Shown piece after piece: positions 9,570 to 18,700 of a DNA stretch of 64,000 bases. The number at the start of each line of letters is the position of its first letter. Within the stretch, counting starts at the first letter, position 1. The notes beneath the pieces were generated by a model. That model ran no database searches. It saw only the letters and a list, made by a program, of their open reading frames with translations, and was not told where the DNA came from. This stretch comes from Streptomyces olindensis (GTDB taxonomy: Bacteria > Actinomycetota > Actinomycetes > Streptomycetales > Streptomycetaceae), in contig JJOH01000003.1 in the NCBI GenBank assembly GCA_000696115.1, positions 62,001-126,000 of the forward strand, written 5' to 3'. The translations under genes and the position numbers were made by a program.

Positions 9570-10766
9570 ATGGTGTTGTCCGGCCTCAGGCGGAGGTCGC
9601 CGCGTCTGTGGGGTGTCCTCGGGCTCACGCTCGTGTGCCTGGCGGCCGGGGTGCTGGCCCTCGCGCACGGGGGCCGCCCGGCCCGCGCGGCCTCGGACGG
9701 GCTTCCGCACACGACCGTTGAGGTGTCGCCCGGCCGCTGTGGCCGCGGCTGGGACCATCCGGTGTCCGGTGTGCAGGTCTTCGAGATGCACAACACCTCC
9801 GACGGGCCCGCCGAGGTCTACCTGGAGGAGCCGAGGAGCCAGGCCGTGTACGGGGAACTGGAGGACATCGGCCCCGGCACGACGCGCCCGCTGACCGTCC
9901 GTCTCGGGAGAGGCGCGTACGCCTTCAAGTGCGTCCCCGACGACGCCGACGCGGTCACCGGGCCCACGGTCCACATCACCACCGGGAGCAGTGGTCCGGC
10001 GGCCGCCCCGGTCACCGAGCACGATCTGATCCCGCCCGCGCTCGCCTACCAGAAGTGGGTCGGCGGCGGCCTCGACCAGGTCGTACGGCTGACGACCCGG
10101 CTGCGGGCGGCGATCGACCGGGGCGACCTGGCCGGGGCCCGCGCCGCGTGGCTGCCGGCCCACCTGGAGTACGAGCGGCTCGGTGCCGCCTACGACGCGT
10201 TCGGCGACGCGGACGCCGAGATCAACGGCACGGACGCGGGCCTGCCCGGCGGCGTCCACGACAAGGACTTCACCGGCTTCCACCGCGTCGAGTACGGGCT
10301 GTGGCACGGCCAGTCCGCCACCGAACTGCGCGCCCCGGCCGCCGGCCTGGTGAAGGCCCTCACCACGCTGCGCGACACCTGGGCGCAGGCCCGCATGGAC
10401 CCGGCCCAACTCGGGCTGCGGGCCCACGAGATCCTGGAGAACACCGTCCAGTTCGAGCTGACCGGGCGTACCGACTACGGCAGCGGCACCAACCTCGCCA
10501 CCGCCCGTGCCAACCTCGACGGCACCCGGCAGGTGCTGTCCCGCCTGCGGCCCCTGCTCGCCACCCGGTACGCCGATCTGCCGCGCCTCGACGCGGAGTC
10601 GGCCATCGCGCAGGACACTCTCGACGGCTTCCGTCACGGGGACGCGTGGACGCCGCTCAAGCGTCTCACCCGGACGCAGCGGGAGAGCGTCGACGCGGTC
10701 CTCGACGACCTGGTGGAGCGGCTGGCGTCGGTCGCGACCCTGTGCGATCCACGGAGGACGGTATGA
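9570..10766 (+). CDS. efeO: EfeO-type iron-uptake lipoprotein-like protein (cupredoxin plus M75/imelysin)
   Basis: 398 residues, ATG 9570 behind GGGAGG. The N-terminus has one hydrophobic helix ([20 protein letters not shown]), an uncleaved anchor or Sec signal. Residues about 48-135 are a cupredoxin-like strand domain ([12 protein letters not shown] ... [21 protein letters not shown]). Residues about 145-390 are the helical M75 peptidase-like domain of EfeO/imelysin: [74 protein letters not shown]. In efeUOB systems EfeO binds extracytoplasmic iron and hands it to the EfeU permease. Its stop overlaps the efeB start (ATGA). No EfeU permease gene lies next to it. Confidence 0.92.
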   Translation: MVLSGLRRRSPRLWGVLGLTLVCLAAGVLALAHGGRPARAASDGLPHTTVEVSPGRCGRGWDHPVSGVQVFEMHNTSDGPAEVYLEEPRSQAVYGELEDIGPGTTRPLTVRLGRGAYAFKCVPDDADAVTGPTVHITTGSSGPAAAPVTEHDLIPPALAYQKWVGGGLDQVVRLTTRLRAAIDRGDLAGARAAWLPAHLEYERLGAAYDAFGDADAEINGTDAGLPGGVHDKDFTGFHRVEYGLWHGQSATELRAPAAGLVKALTTLRDTWAQARMDPAQLGLRAHEILENTVQFELTGRTDYGSGTNLATARANLDGTRQVLSRLRPLLATRYADLPRLDAESAIAQDTLDGFRHGDAWTPLKRLTRTQRESVDAVLDDLVERLASVATLCDPRRTV

Positions 10767-11992
10767 GTACGGCAGAGCGGAAGGGCGCAGTGGCCCGGCG
10801 TGGCTTCCTGCGCGGCGCGGCGCTGGCGGGCGCGGGACTCGCCGCAGGGGGCGCGGCCGCTCCGATCACAGCCACCGCCGCGGCGACCCCCACCGTCGCG
10901 CCCTTCCACGGCCCGCACCAGCAGTCGGTGCTCGCGGCCCCGCGCCGGGTCAGCGCCTTCACCGCCTTCGACGTCACCGCCGAGAACCGCGCTGAACTGA
11001 CCGACCTGCTGCGCACGCTCACCGACCGCGCCCGCTTCCTCGCCACCGGCGGCACCCCGGAGCCGGTCGGCATCACCGGCCCGCCCGCCGATTCCGGCAT
11101 CCTCGGCGACGAACTGCCCTCCCGCGCACTGGCTATCACCGTCGGCGTCGGCGCCGCGCTCTTCGACGACCGTTTCGGACTGGGCAAGCTCAGGCCCCGC
11201 CGCCTGACGCCCATGCCCTCCTTCCCGGACGACGACCTCCAAATGGACTGGTGCCACGGCGACCTCAGCCTCCAACTCCACGCCGATGACACCGACACCG
11301 TCCTGCACGCGCTGCGCGACATCGCCCGGCACACCCGGGGCGGTATGCAGGTCCGCTGGCGTCTGGACGGCTTCAGCAGCCCGCCCCGCCCGTCCGGTAC
11401 CCCGCGCAACCTGCTGGGTTTCAAGGACGGCACCGCCAACCCGGACGCCACCGACGCGCGCGAGATGAACGGCCTGGTGTGGGTGGGCCGGGGCATGGGC
11501 GAGCCGGACTGGGCGGTCGGCGGCAGCTACCAGGTGGTGCGGCTCATCCGGATGCTGGTGGAGTTCTGGGACCGGGTGTCACTGAGCGAGCAGGAGCGGA
11601 TGTTCGGCCGCGCCCGCGAGTCCGGCGCGCCGCTGGACGGCGACGCCGAGCACGACACACCTGACTACGCCGACGACCCCAAGGGCGACGTCATCCCCCT
11701 GGACGCCCACATCCGGCTCGCCAACCCGCGCACCACCGCCACCGCCGGCCAGCGCATCCTGCGCCGGGCCTACAACTACGACCGGGGCATGGACAGCAAC
11801 GGCAACCTCGACATGGGCCTGCTGTTCTGCTGCTACCAGCAGGACCTGGCCCGCCAGTTCGAGACGGTCCAGAAGCGCCTCGCGGGCGAACCGCTCACCG
11901 ACTACATCAAGCCGTTCGGCGGCGGCTACTTCTTCGCCCTCCCCGGTGTGCGGGACGCGTCGGACTGGTACGGGCGCGCTCTCCTCACCTGA
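10763..11992 (+). CDS. efeB: EfeB / DyP-type heme peroxidase, Tat-exported
   Basis: About 409 residues, starting inside the efeO stop (ATGA). The twin-arginine signal is [21 protein letters not shown], which fits export of a heme-loaded enzyme. The dye-decolourising peroxidase signatures are present: [10 protein letters not shown] with catalytic Asp222, and the proximal heme ligand His316 in [12 protein letters not shown]-terminal block ([30 protein letters not shown]) is typical of this group. In efeUOB loci EfeB supports iron acquisition by oxidising ferrous iron or handling heme; in Streptomyces, secreted DyP enzymes (DtpA) have also been tied to copper-dependent development and lignin-type oxidation. 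Length and motifs are normal for the family. Confidence 0.93.
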   Translation: MSTAERKGAVARRGFLRGAALAGAGLAAGGAAAPITATAAATPTVAPFHGPHQQSVLAAPRRVSAFTAFDVTAENRAELTDLLRTLTDRARFLATGGTPEPVGITGPPADSGILGDELPSRALAITVGVGAALFDDRFGLGKLRPRRLTPMPSFPDDDLQMDWCHGDLSLQLHADDTDTVLHALRDIARHTRGGMQVRWRLDGFSSPPRPSGTPRNLLGFKDGTANPDATDAREMNGLVWVGRGMGEPDWAVGGSYQVVRLIRMLVEFWDRVSLSEQERMFGRARESGAPLDGDAEHDTPDYADDPKGDVIPLDAHIRLANPRTTATAGQRILRRAYNYDRGMDSNGNLDMGLLFCCYQQDLARQFETVQKRLAGEPLTDYIKPFGGGYFFALPGVRDASDWYGRALLT

Positions 11993-12021
11993 ACCTGTCC
12001 GGACAACTTCCGCTCCCGGCC

Positions 12022-12087
12022 GGTCAACAAGCGGTCAAAATCAGGTCGTTTTTCCCTGACTCGGTGTTCACTCGGCGGTCACCATCC
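12022..12087 (+). promoter_or_regulatory. PHO-box array: six 11-nt direct-repeat units in register (PhoP operator)
   Basis: Consecutive 11-nt units start at 12022 (GGTCAACAAGC), 12033 (GGTCAAAATCA), 12044 (GGTCGTTTTTC), 12055 (degenerate), 12066 (GTTCACTCGGC) and 12077 (GGTCACCATCC). Five of six match the Streptomyces PhoP repeat-unit consensus G(G/T)TCAYYYR(G/C)G to varying degree, and all keep one register. The array ends 82 bases before the phosphoesterase start codon, so phosphate-starvation control by PhoR-PhoP is the natural reading. Confidence 0.75.
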
Positions 12088-12168
12088 CTCCGTCGGCATG
12101 CCGTTCGACGGGCGGAACATCCGTGCCCGTATGGCTCAATAACGATCTCGCCCGGAGGGTGAACGAGC

Positions 12169-14016
12169 ATGGCCGGCAAGGCAAGCAGAACAACGATCCG
12201 GAGTCTTGGCGCGCTGGCGGGCGCCGCCGCGCTCACGGTCCTCGGCGGAGCGGCCCCCACCTGGGCAGCCGCGCCCTCCGGACACCACCAGGGCCACTCC
12301 TCGACGGCCACGCCCATCAAGCACGTCGTCGTCATCTACGACGAGAACGTCTCCTTCGACCACTACTTCGCGACCTACCCCAAGGCCGCCAACACCGACG
12401 GCACGAAGTTCACCGCGTCGAAGAAGACCCCGTGGCACATCGACACCCTCGCGCACGCCGGGCTGCTGACGAAGAACCCCAACCAGTACGGACCCAAGCG
12501 GCTGACCCCGTCCCAGGCCATGACCTGCGACCAGAACCACTCCTACGGGCCCGAGCAGTACGCCTACAACGGCGGCAAGGCCGACCAGTTCGTGCAGAAC
12601 ACCGAGGTCGACAAGTGCAGCGGCGGCCTGTTCGGCGAGCCGGGCCTGGTGATGGACTACTACGACGGCAACACCGTCACCGCGCTGTGGAACTACGCCC
12701 AGCACTACTCCCTGGGCGACCGCTCCTTCAGCTCGGTCTACGGCCCCTCCACCCCCGGCGCCCTGAACCTGATCTCCGGCCAGACGCACGGCGTCATCTC
12801 CGTCGACCCGTCCACCGGCACCGAGAACCCCAAGCAGACCTCCACCCCGGACGCCTACACGGTCAAGTCCCCGGACGCCAAGGGCGTCGGCACCGTCATC
12901 AACGACCCCGACCCCGCCTACGACGACTGCGCGGGCAAGGACCACACCAGCACCAACGCCCTCGCGTCGATGCAGGGCAGGAACATCGGCGACCTGCTCA
13001 ACGCCAGGAAAGTGAGCTGGGGCTGGTTCCAGGGCGGCTTCCGCCCCTCCACCGCGTGGAACGGCGACAGCGGCTCGTATGCCAAGTGCGACACCACGCA
13101 CACCAACGTCGGCGGCGCCTCCGTGGTCGACTACAGTCCGCACCACAACCCGTTCGCCTACTACAAGTCGACGGCCAACCCGCACCACCTGCCGCCGAAG
13201 AGCGTGAACGAGATCGGCCACGCCGGCCAGGCCAACCACAACTACGACCTGACCGACTTCGACGCCGCGCTGAGGGCGGGCAAGCTGCCCTCCGTCAGCT
13301 TCGTCAAGGCCGCCGAGTACCAGGACGGGCACGCCGGCTACTCCGACCCGATCGACGAACAGCACTTCCTGGTCCAGCAGATCAACGCGATCCAGAGCTC
13401 GCCGCAGTGGAAGTCCACGGCGATCGTCGTCGCCTACGACGACTCCGACGGCTGGTACGACCACGTCTACGCCCCTCCGCGCAACGGCTCCACGGACACC
13501 GCCCTTGGTTCCAACGGCAAGGCCACCGACAGCCCGGCCTGCCAGGCCGGCCCGAAGGAGTCCGGCGGCTACCAGGACCGCTGCGGTCCGGGCACACGCC
13601 AGCCGCTGCTGGTGATCTCCCCCTACAGCAAGGTCAACAAGGTCGACCACACCCCGACCGATCAGGCGTCCATCACCCGCTTCATCGAGGACAACTGGCA
13701 CACCGGCCGGATCGGCGACGCGTCCTTCGACGCCACCGCGGGTCCGCTCGCGGGCATGTTCGACTTCTGGCACCCCAACAACAAGCGGGTGCTGCTGAAC
13801 GCGGACGGCTCGGTGAAGTCGGTCGGCCCGATCCGGCACGTGAGTCCGGTCGCCACGAGCATCACTCCGGGCCCGGCCATGCAGAACACCGCCGCGAGCA
13901 CCGATGCCTCGTCCTTCCCGCGCCTCCTGGTGAGCGTCGCAGCCGGCGCCCTGCTGGCGGCAGGCGCTACGGGAACCTACTTGACCCTGCGCCGCAGGCA
14001 GCGGGCAGCCGTCTGA
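12169..14016 (+). CDS. Secreted phosphoesterase (phospholipase C / acid phosphatase superfamily)
   Basis: 615 residues; ATG 12169 with GGAGGGTGA upstream. A Sec signal peptide (RSLGALAGAAALTVLGGAAPTWA) ends near residue 34. The catalytic domain belongs to the alkaline-phosphatase-fold phosphoesterase family that includes non-hemolytic phospholipase C and AcpA acid phosphatase: KHVVVIYDENVSFDHYFATYP (metal-binding Asn/Glu region), YGPSTPGALNLISGQTHG, SFVKAAEYQDGHAGYSDP, and VVAYDDSDGWYDHV, with late TRQPLLVISPYSKVN. The C-terminus has one hydrophobic helix (about 590-606) followed by RRRQR, a possible membrane anchor. With the PHO-box array upstream, the best reading is a phosphate-scavenging enzyme that releases phosphate from organic esters or lipids outside the cell. 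The exact substrate is not readable. Confidence 0.88.
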   Translation: MAGKASRTTIRSLGALAGAAALTVLGGAAPTWAAAPSGHHQGHSSTATPIKHVVVIYDENVSFDHYFATYPKAANTDGTKFTASKKTPWHIDTLAHAGLLTKNPNQYGPKRLTPSQAMTCDQNHSYGPEQYAYNGGKADQFVQNTEVDKCSGGLFGEPGLVMDYYDGNTVTALWNYAQHYSLGDRSFSSVYGPSTPGALNLISGQTHGVISVDPSTGTENPKQTSTPDAYTVKSPDAKGVGTVINDPDPAYDDCAGKDHTSTNALASMQGRNIGDLLNARKVSWGWFQGGFRPSTAWNGDSGSYAKCDTTHTNVGGASVVDYSPHHNPFAYYKSTANPHHLPPKSVNEIGHAGQANHNYDLTDFDAALRAGKLPSVSFVKAAEYQDGHAGYSDPIDEQHFLVQQINAIQSSPQWKSTAIVVAYDDSDGWYDHVYAPPRNGSTDTALGSNGKATDSPACQAGPKESGGYQDRCGPGTRQPLLVISPYSKVNKVDHTPTDQASITRFIEDNWHTGRIGDASFDATAGPLAGMFDFWHPNNKRVLLNADGSVKSVGPIRHVSPVATSITPGPAMQNTAASTDASSFPRLLVSVAAGALLAAGATGTYLTLRRRQRAAV

Positions 14017-14033
14017 CGTCACCGGCGTGACCG

Positions 14034-14067
14034 GGCGCGGCGCGGGCCTTCGGGAACGCGCCGCGCC
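14034..14067 (+). terminator. Hairpin terminator after the phosphoesterase gene
   Basis: GGCGCGGCGCG and CGCGCCGCGCC make a perfect 11-bp stem with a 12-base loop, 17 bases after the stop codon. No T-run. Confidence 0.8.
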
Positions 14068-14705
14068 GAGGTGTGGTCCCACGGGTACGGTGGTTCCACG
14101 GGCGGTGACCGTGAGACGGCGGGGGCGTGTCATGGCAGGGGAACCCGGCGTTCCAGGTGGATCCTGCGGCCGCGCAGGGGGGACGTGGCGGACATGCGCA
14201 GAGCGTTGGCAGACAAGGTGAACACCCCCTCGCCCCGGCAGGACGGGGCACAGGGCAGCCCGCGGCGGTGGTTCCTCCCTGTCCCCGACGCACACGGCGG
14301 CCTCGCCCGGGCAGACGGCAGCAGCCGATCAGCGCGCGGGACGGTCAGCTCGGGCAGAGGAGGGAGGAACGTGCTGAAGCAGGCCGCGGAAGGACGGCGA
14401 GGACGACGCGGAACGGGGCCGACTATGGCCCGGACTACTTCGTCGCGCTCTTCACCGGCGTCCGGTGCTTACGTCCATCGCGGTGGAGAGCGGTGAGGTG
14501 GCGCTCTTTGGCAAGTTGCTGGACGCAGTGCACCCCAGGACTTCCCAGGCCCGTCCACGACGTATTCTGGTGCGTACTGGCCCCCGACACTTCAACGCGT
14601 TCGCACGTGCCCGGCGACTGCCTTGAAGTGAACGGTAGCTGGTGCCAGGCGATATGACGGAGCTGTGCGTGACAAGATGCGTGTGGCACCCACGCCGGCT
14701 GCGGC
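14068..14705. other. Gene-poor stretch between convergent genes
   Basis: About 640 bases without a recognisable gene. Several open frames run through it on both strands but lack start signals and family patterns. One 55-codon plus-strand stretch (14459-14626, reading RPVLTSIAVESGEVALFGKL and onward to a TGA) has protein-like composition and could be the tail of a lost gene, but I do not recognise it. Confidence 0.4.
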
Positions 14706-15362
14706 CTAGCCCGTGGCGGCGGGCGCCGGCCCAGGGCAGGACGCGACCGGTGTGACGGAGTCGGCCTGGGACAGGTTCACCGTCGTGGTGACGCCGTCCA
14801 CCTTCAACACGACCGTTCCCCGGCGGGCCGAGACCACCTCGCCGCACAGGGATGTCCCGCCCTGCCGGACCATGAGCCCCGGTGGGCTCTTCGCGGGGGC
14901 GTACCAGGTCACGCCGACCGCGGACACGAGCAGCGTCGTGCAGAGGCAGGTCAGCACGATCCCCGTGTGCAGCGAGCGGGCGCTGGCCAGTGCCTCATCG
15001 TGGTCCTGGACCTCCAGCGGCCGCCCGCTCGCGTCGTCGGCCTCCGAGAGCCACCGGGCGTACGGACGACCATGCGCCGCACGCAGCAGGCAGAGCGCGC
15101 CGGCGCCGCCCACGCAGAGGGCAGCCAGCAGCAGCAGTCCGGCGGCCGTGGACCAGCCGGGGGCGAGCTGCCCGACATCGCTGCGGCCCTTGATCAGGCT
15201 GAAACCGACGAGTCCGGCCAGGATCGCGCCGAGACCGTTGCGCCAGGCCACGGCGACCTCGCGCACGCGATCCAGCTCCCGCTCCAGGGCCCGTCGCACC
15301 GACCTGGCCCGCCGGAGCTGGGCGGCGCTCGGCGTGGGGCCGGGCAGCAGACCGCCGCTCAT
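14706..15362 (-). CDS. Three-helix membrane protein of the CHAT operon
   Basis: About 218 residues from ATG 15362, which overlaps the upstream stop as ATGA and therefore decides the start. Residues ~10-40 are strongly charged and heptad-like (RRARSVRRALERELDRVREV). Three hydrophobic helices follow: about 43-62 (GLGAILAGLVGFSLI), 72-95 (AAGLLLLAALCVGGAGALCLL) and 130-152 (GIVLTCLCTTLLVSAVGVTW). The C-terminal ~65 residues form a small beta-rich domain with two cysteines (TSLCGEV ... VASC), possibly disulfide-linked outside the cell. No known family was recognised. Gene order CHAT protease, zinc-ribbon protein, membrane protein, with overlap between the last two, argues for one function, for example a membrane partner or target of the protease; that role is inference. 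Confidence 0.7.
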   Translation of the reverse strand: MSGGLLPGPTPSAAQLRRARSVRRALERELDRVREVAVAWRNGLGAILAGLVGFSLIKGRSDVGQLAPGWSTAAGLLLLAALCVGGAGALCLLRAAHGRPYARWLSEADDASGRPLEVQDHDEALASARSLHTGIVLTCLCTTLLVSAVGVTWYAPAKSPPGLMVRQGGTSLCGEVVSARRGTVVLKVDGVTTTVNLSQADSVTPVASCPGPAPAATG

Positions 15363-15673
15363 CCGCCCGCCCCGGCCGGGAGAGTCAGGCTCCAGAAGGC
15401 GCCGCACCCAGACGTTCCGTCCGGGGAGCCCTCGTACACCGCCTCGGCCGTGCAGAACATCACGACCGGACGGCCGGGCGCGGGATCCGCGCCGGTGCCG
15501 TCCCGGAACAGCTCCTTCACCAGCATGAAGTCCATCTCCTCACCGCAGCGCGGGCACGGCCCGGACAGCACCAGCGCCGAACCGAAGTCCTCCAGGGCGA
15601 AGGTGGCCGCGGCACGCTGTGCGAACTCCGGCTCGGTGCCGTGCTGGTAGCGCAGGGACGGTGGTGTGCTCAT
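15359..15673 (-). CDS. Small protein with zinc-ribbon-like cysteines, between CHAT protease and membrane protein
   Basis: 104 residues. It starts 48 bases after the CHAT gene ends and its stop overlaps the membrane-protein start, so the three genes form an operon. A CPRCGEEMDF knuckle near residue 40 and later FCTAEA and SGCGAFW cysteines give four candidate zinc ligands spread over about 45 residues, spaced by an acidic/Pro-rich loop (FRDGTGADPAPGRP). There is no signal peptide or membrane segment. I do not recognise a family. It may be a structural adaptor, or a substrate of the neighbouring protease; nothing in the sequence decides between these. Confidence 0.65.
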   Translation of the reverse strand: MSTPPSLRYQHGTEPEFAQRAAATFALEDFGSALVLSGPCPRCGEEMDFMLVKELFRDGTGADPAPGRPVVMFCTAEAVYEGSPDGTSGCGAFWSLTLPAGAGG

Positions 15674-15721
15674 CGGTGCTCTCCCGTGGGGTGCTGTCCG
15701 GTGCCTTCCGGGCCGCCCGTG

Positions 15722-18700
15722 TCAGGGTCCGGTGCCGACATGGCCTGTATAGGTGAACGCGCCCCAGTCGGAGAGCGTTTCGAAGGGGCGGGTGGGGGCC
15801 GGCGAGGGAGGGCTGGGCGGTGCCGCGGTGGCGACCGGGCCGCGCAGCACGCGCAGCCGCTTGGCCAGCGTGCCGTGCGGCATGTCCCGTAGCCCGGTCT
15901 GGGCGGCGCGCAGTGCCTCCGCCGGCGGTGCCCCGTCGGCCCAGCGGCCCACGAAGTCGGTCATCACCAGGCACGCGGCGAGGTCGTTGACCGGCCAGGC
16001 CGCCGACACCACGCCCCGGGCACCGGCCCCGATGAGGGTGCCCGGAAGGCCCACGACCTCGTCGGGCAGGTCCCGCCCGGCCACGGAGGTGGCGCAGGCG
16101 GAGAGGATCACCAGGTCGAGCGCGCCGCGCAGGTCCAGCAGGTCCCTGACGGCGAGGCGCGCGCCGCCGCCGAGGACGAGCGCGGAGGAGAGGGGATCGG
16201 CGGGGTCGGTCTCGGCGTGACAGGCGAAGTGGGCGACGCCGCCCCCGCGTTGCAGCCAGTCCAGCACCCGCTCGGGCGTGGCTTCCTCGTCCATCAGCAG
16301 CAGGGATTCGGCGAACCGGCCGGCGGCCGCCCGTACCTCCCGCTCGGCGAAGGCGAGTTCGCGTAGGCCCGTGCCGCGGCCCACCGCCACTCCGAGATAC
16401 CGGACCACCCGGGCGGTTGCGCCGGCGGGCAGTACACGCAGGCAGGGCGCGAAGCCGACCGCGTGGTCGTCGAGGAGGAAGCGGGGCGGGCGGCCGGCGC
16501 CGGGTGCGGCGTACGCCGTCTGCCACGGCAGGTGCACCAGCTCGCCGACGGGGATCAGGGTGACCGGCGTACCCTGCTCGGGCACCACCTCTGCCAGGAC
16601 GTTCTCCCAGGCCCACCGGGCGAACGGGTCGAGCCGCGTGATGTCGCTCCAGGTCCCGTCCTGCCACGGGGCGAGCGCGGGCGCCCCCAGGCCGTCCAAG
16701 GCCGTGGCCCGCACCGCCGAGCCCGTCACCGTGAAGGCCACACCTGACTCGGGGCCCGGAACCAGATAGACGACGGTGCCACCTTCGGACCGCGCGTCGT
16801 CTGTCCCGGTCGAGCCGGCAGCGTTCCCGCTCGCGTCGGCGGCACCCACGCTCGCGTCGGCGGCATCCAGCGGGGACGACTGCTGCTGCGCCGGTTCGGC
16901 CGCCGTCCCGCGCAGCCGCAGACGCTCGGCCAGCAGCAGCGCGCGGGTGCGCTCCAGACGGGAGACCGCGCCCGCAGCGTCGCCGGACCGCCAGGCCGCC
17001 AGGGCCACCGCCGCGGGCAGCCCGCGCGAGGTGCGCAGCCAGGTCTCCTTGGCCGCACGCTGCCCCTGCTCGGCCACCAGCCGTCCCACCGCCTGCTCGG
17101 CGAGGTCGAAGGCGGCCACGGCCTGCGGAAACCGCTCCAGCCGTGACTGCCACAGGCCCCACTCCATCGAGCCTTCCGCCGCCGCGGCCGGATACCGTTC
17201 GCAGGCCACCTCGTAGCCCTGCCGGTAGAGTTCCTCGGCCTCGCGCAGCAGTCGGGGATCCCTGGTCAGCGCATGGCGCAGCCGGGTCAGTCCGGCCAGT
17301 ACGAACACCGCCGACACCCACACCCGCGACGCCGGGCCGGCCTCGGCACGGGCCGCCTGGGCATGGCCCTCCGCCTCCTCGGCCAGCGCCGCAGAACCGG
17401 TGCGTTCGGCCTGGGCGCCCAGGGCGAGGGCCAGTCCGATACGGGCGTTCACCGCGGGGCCCGCCTCCGGCCCGTACTGGGCGAGGGCCTCCCGCTGAGC
17501 GGCCACCGCGCGAGCCAGGTCCCGCGGATCGCCGGTGGCCTCGTAACGCGCCTGGTGGGCATGGCCGAGGTTGCTCAGGACGGCCCGGTGTTCGGCCGGG
17601 TCCGCCGGCAGCGCGGCAGCGGCCGTCAACCGCTCCACGGCCTCGTCCAGGTCGGCTGCCGTGCCCCGCCGCTCGTACCGCTGGTGCAGGGCCACCGCCA
17701 GCCCGCTGTGCGCGGTGACGCTGTGCGGCGACCCCGGGTGCCGCCGGTCGACGGCCTCCTGCCACAGCTCGATGGCCTCGTCCAGATCGCTCATCCAGCC
17801 ACGGGCGAGGAACCGCTCGTACAGACCGGCCGCAAGGTTCCCTGCCGTCCGGGGCCGGTCGGGGAGTCCGCCCGGATCGGCCAGGGCCCGGCGCAGCAGG
17901 TCCACGCCCTGCTCCAGGACCGCCGGCTCGGAGGTGAGGCCCGCGAGCCGGACGAGGGCGCTGCCCCAGGCGTCGCGGAAGGAGGCGGCCAGCAGGCCGC
18001 CTCCGGACGGCAGATACGGCGCCGCCGCCTCCAGTTTCCGGCAGGCCTGCTCCAGTTCCGCCGCGCCGCCGCCCCCGCCCTGTGCCTGGCGGGCGATCCG
18101 CGCCTCGGCCGCGGCGGCGGTGGCCCCGACGTACAGTGGTGACCCCGGCTGCACGCCGGCGGCCGCCGCCTCGGCCGTCTCGACGGCGCGGTCGAGGAGT
18201 TCCAGCCCGTCGGCGGCACGGGCGGCCGTCTCCCGGAGTACGACGGCGAGGTTGAGCTGGGCTCCCGCGCGCGCGGCAGAGCCCTGCCGCAGTCCGTCCA
18301 GGGCCCGCTCGAGCACCGTGCGGGCGTGCGCCAGGTCATCGGGAGCGCCCCGCAGGCGGTACCGCTCGAAGTGGGCGATGCCCAGGTTCACCGCGCGTGC
18401 CGCCGGGCTCTCCGACTGGGCGAGCGGCGCCGACGGGTCGAGCAGCCGGATCACCTCGTCGAGGTCCTCCACCGACTTCGCCCACAGGGCGCGTACGAGC
18501 AGGGTGCGGGCGAGTCCCTTCTCCGGAGCGGCGCGGAAGGCGGGGTCGTCCCCGGCGAGGTCCAGCGCCTGGCGGGCACGGTCCACGGCCTGCCCCAGCA
18601 GGTGTTCGTCGTGGCCCAGCTCTGCCTGTTCGCGGAGGCATTCGCCGAGCACGTCCAGGGCGGAGATCCAGGTGTGAAGCTCCTCCGGGTCACTGTCTTC

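Noticed and set aside
14071..14657. Overlapping plus-strand open frames between the phosphoesterase and the CHAT operon
   Set aside because: Composition is Arg/Gly-rich, there is no ribosome binding site or family resemblance, and they begin right after a strong terminator.
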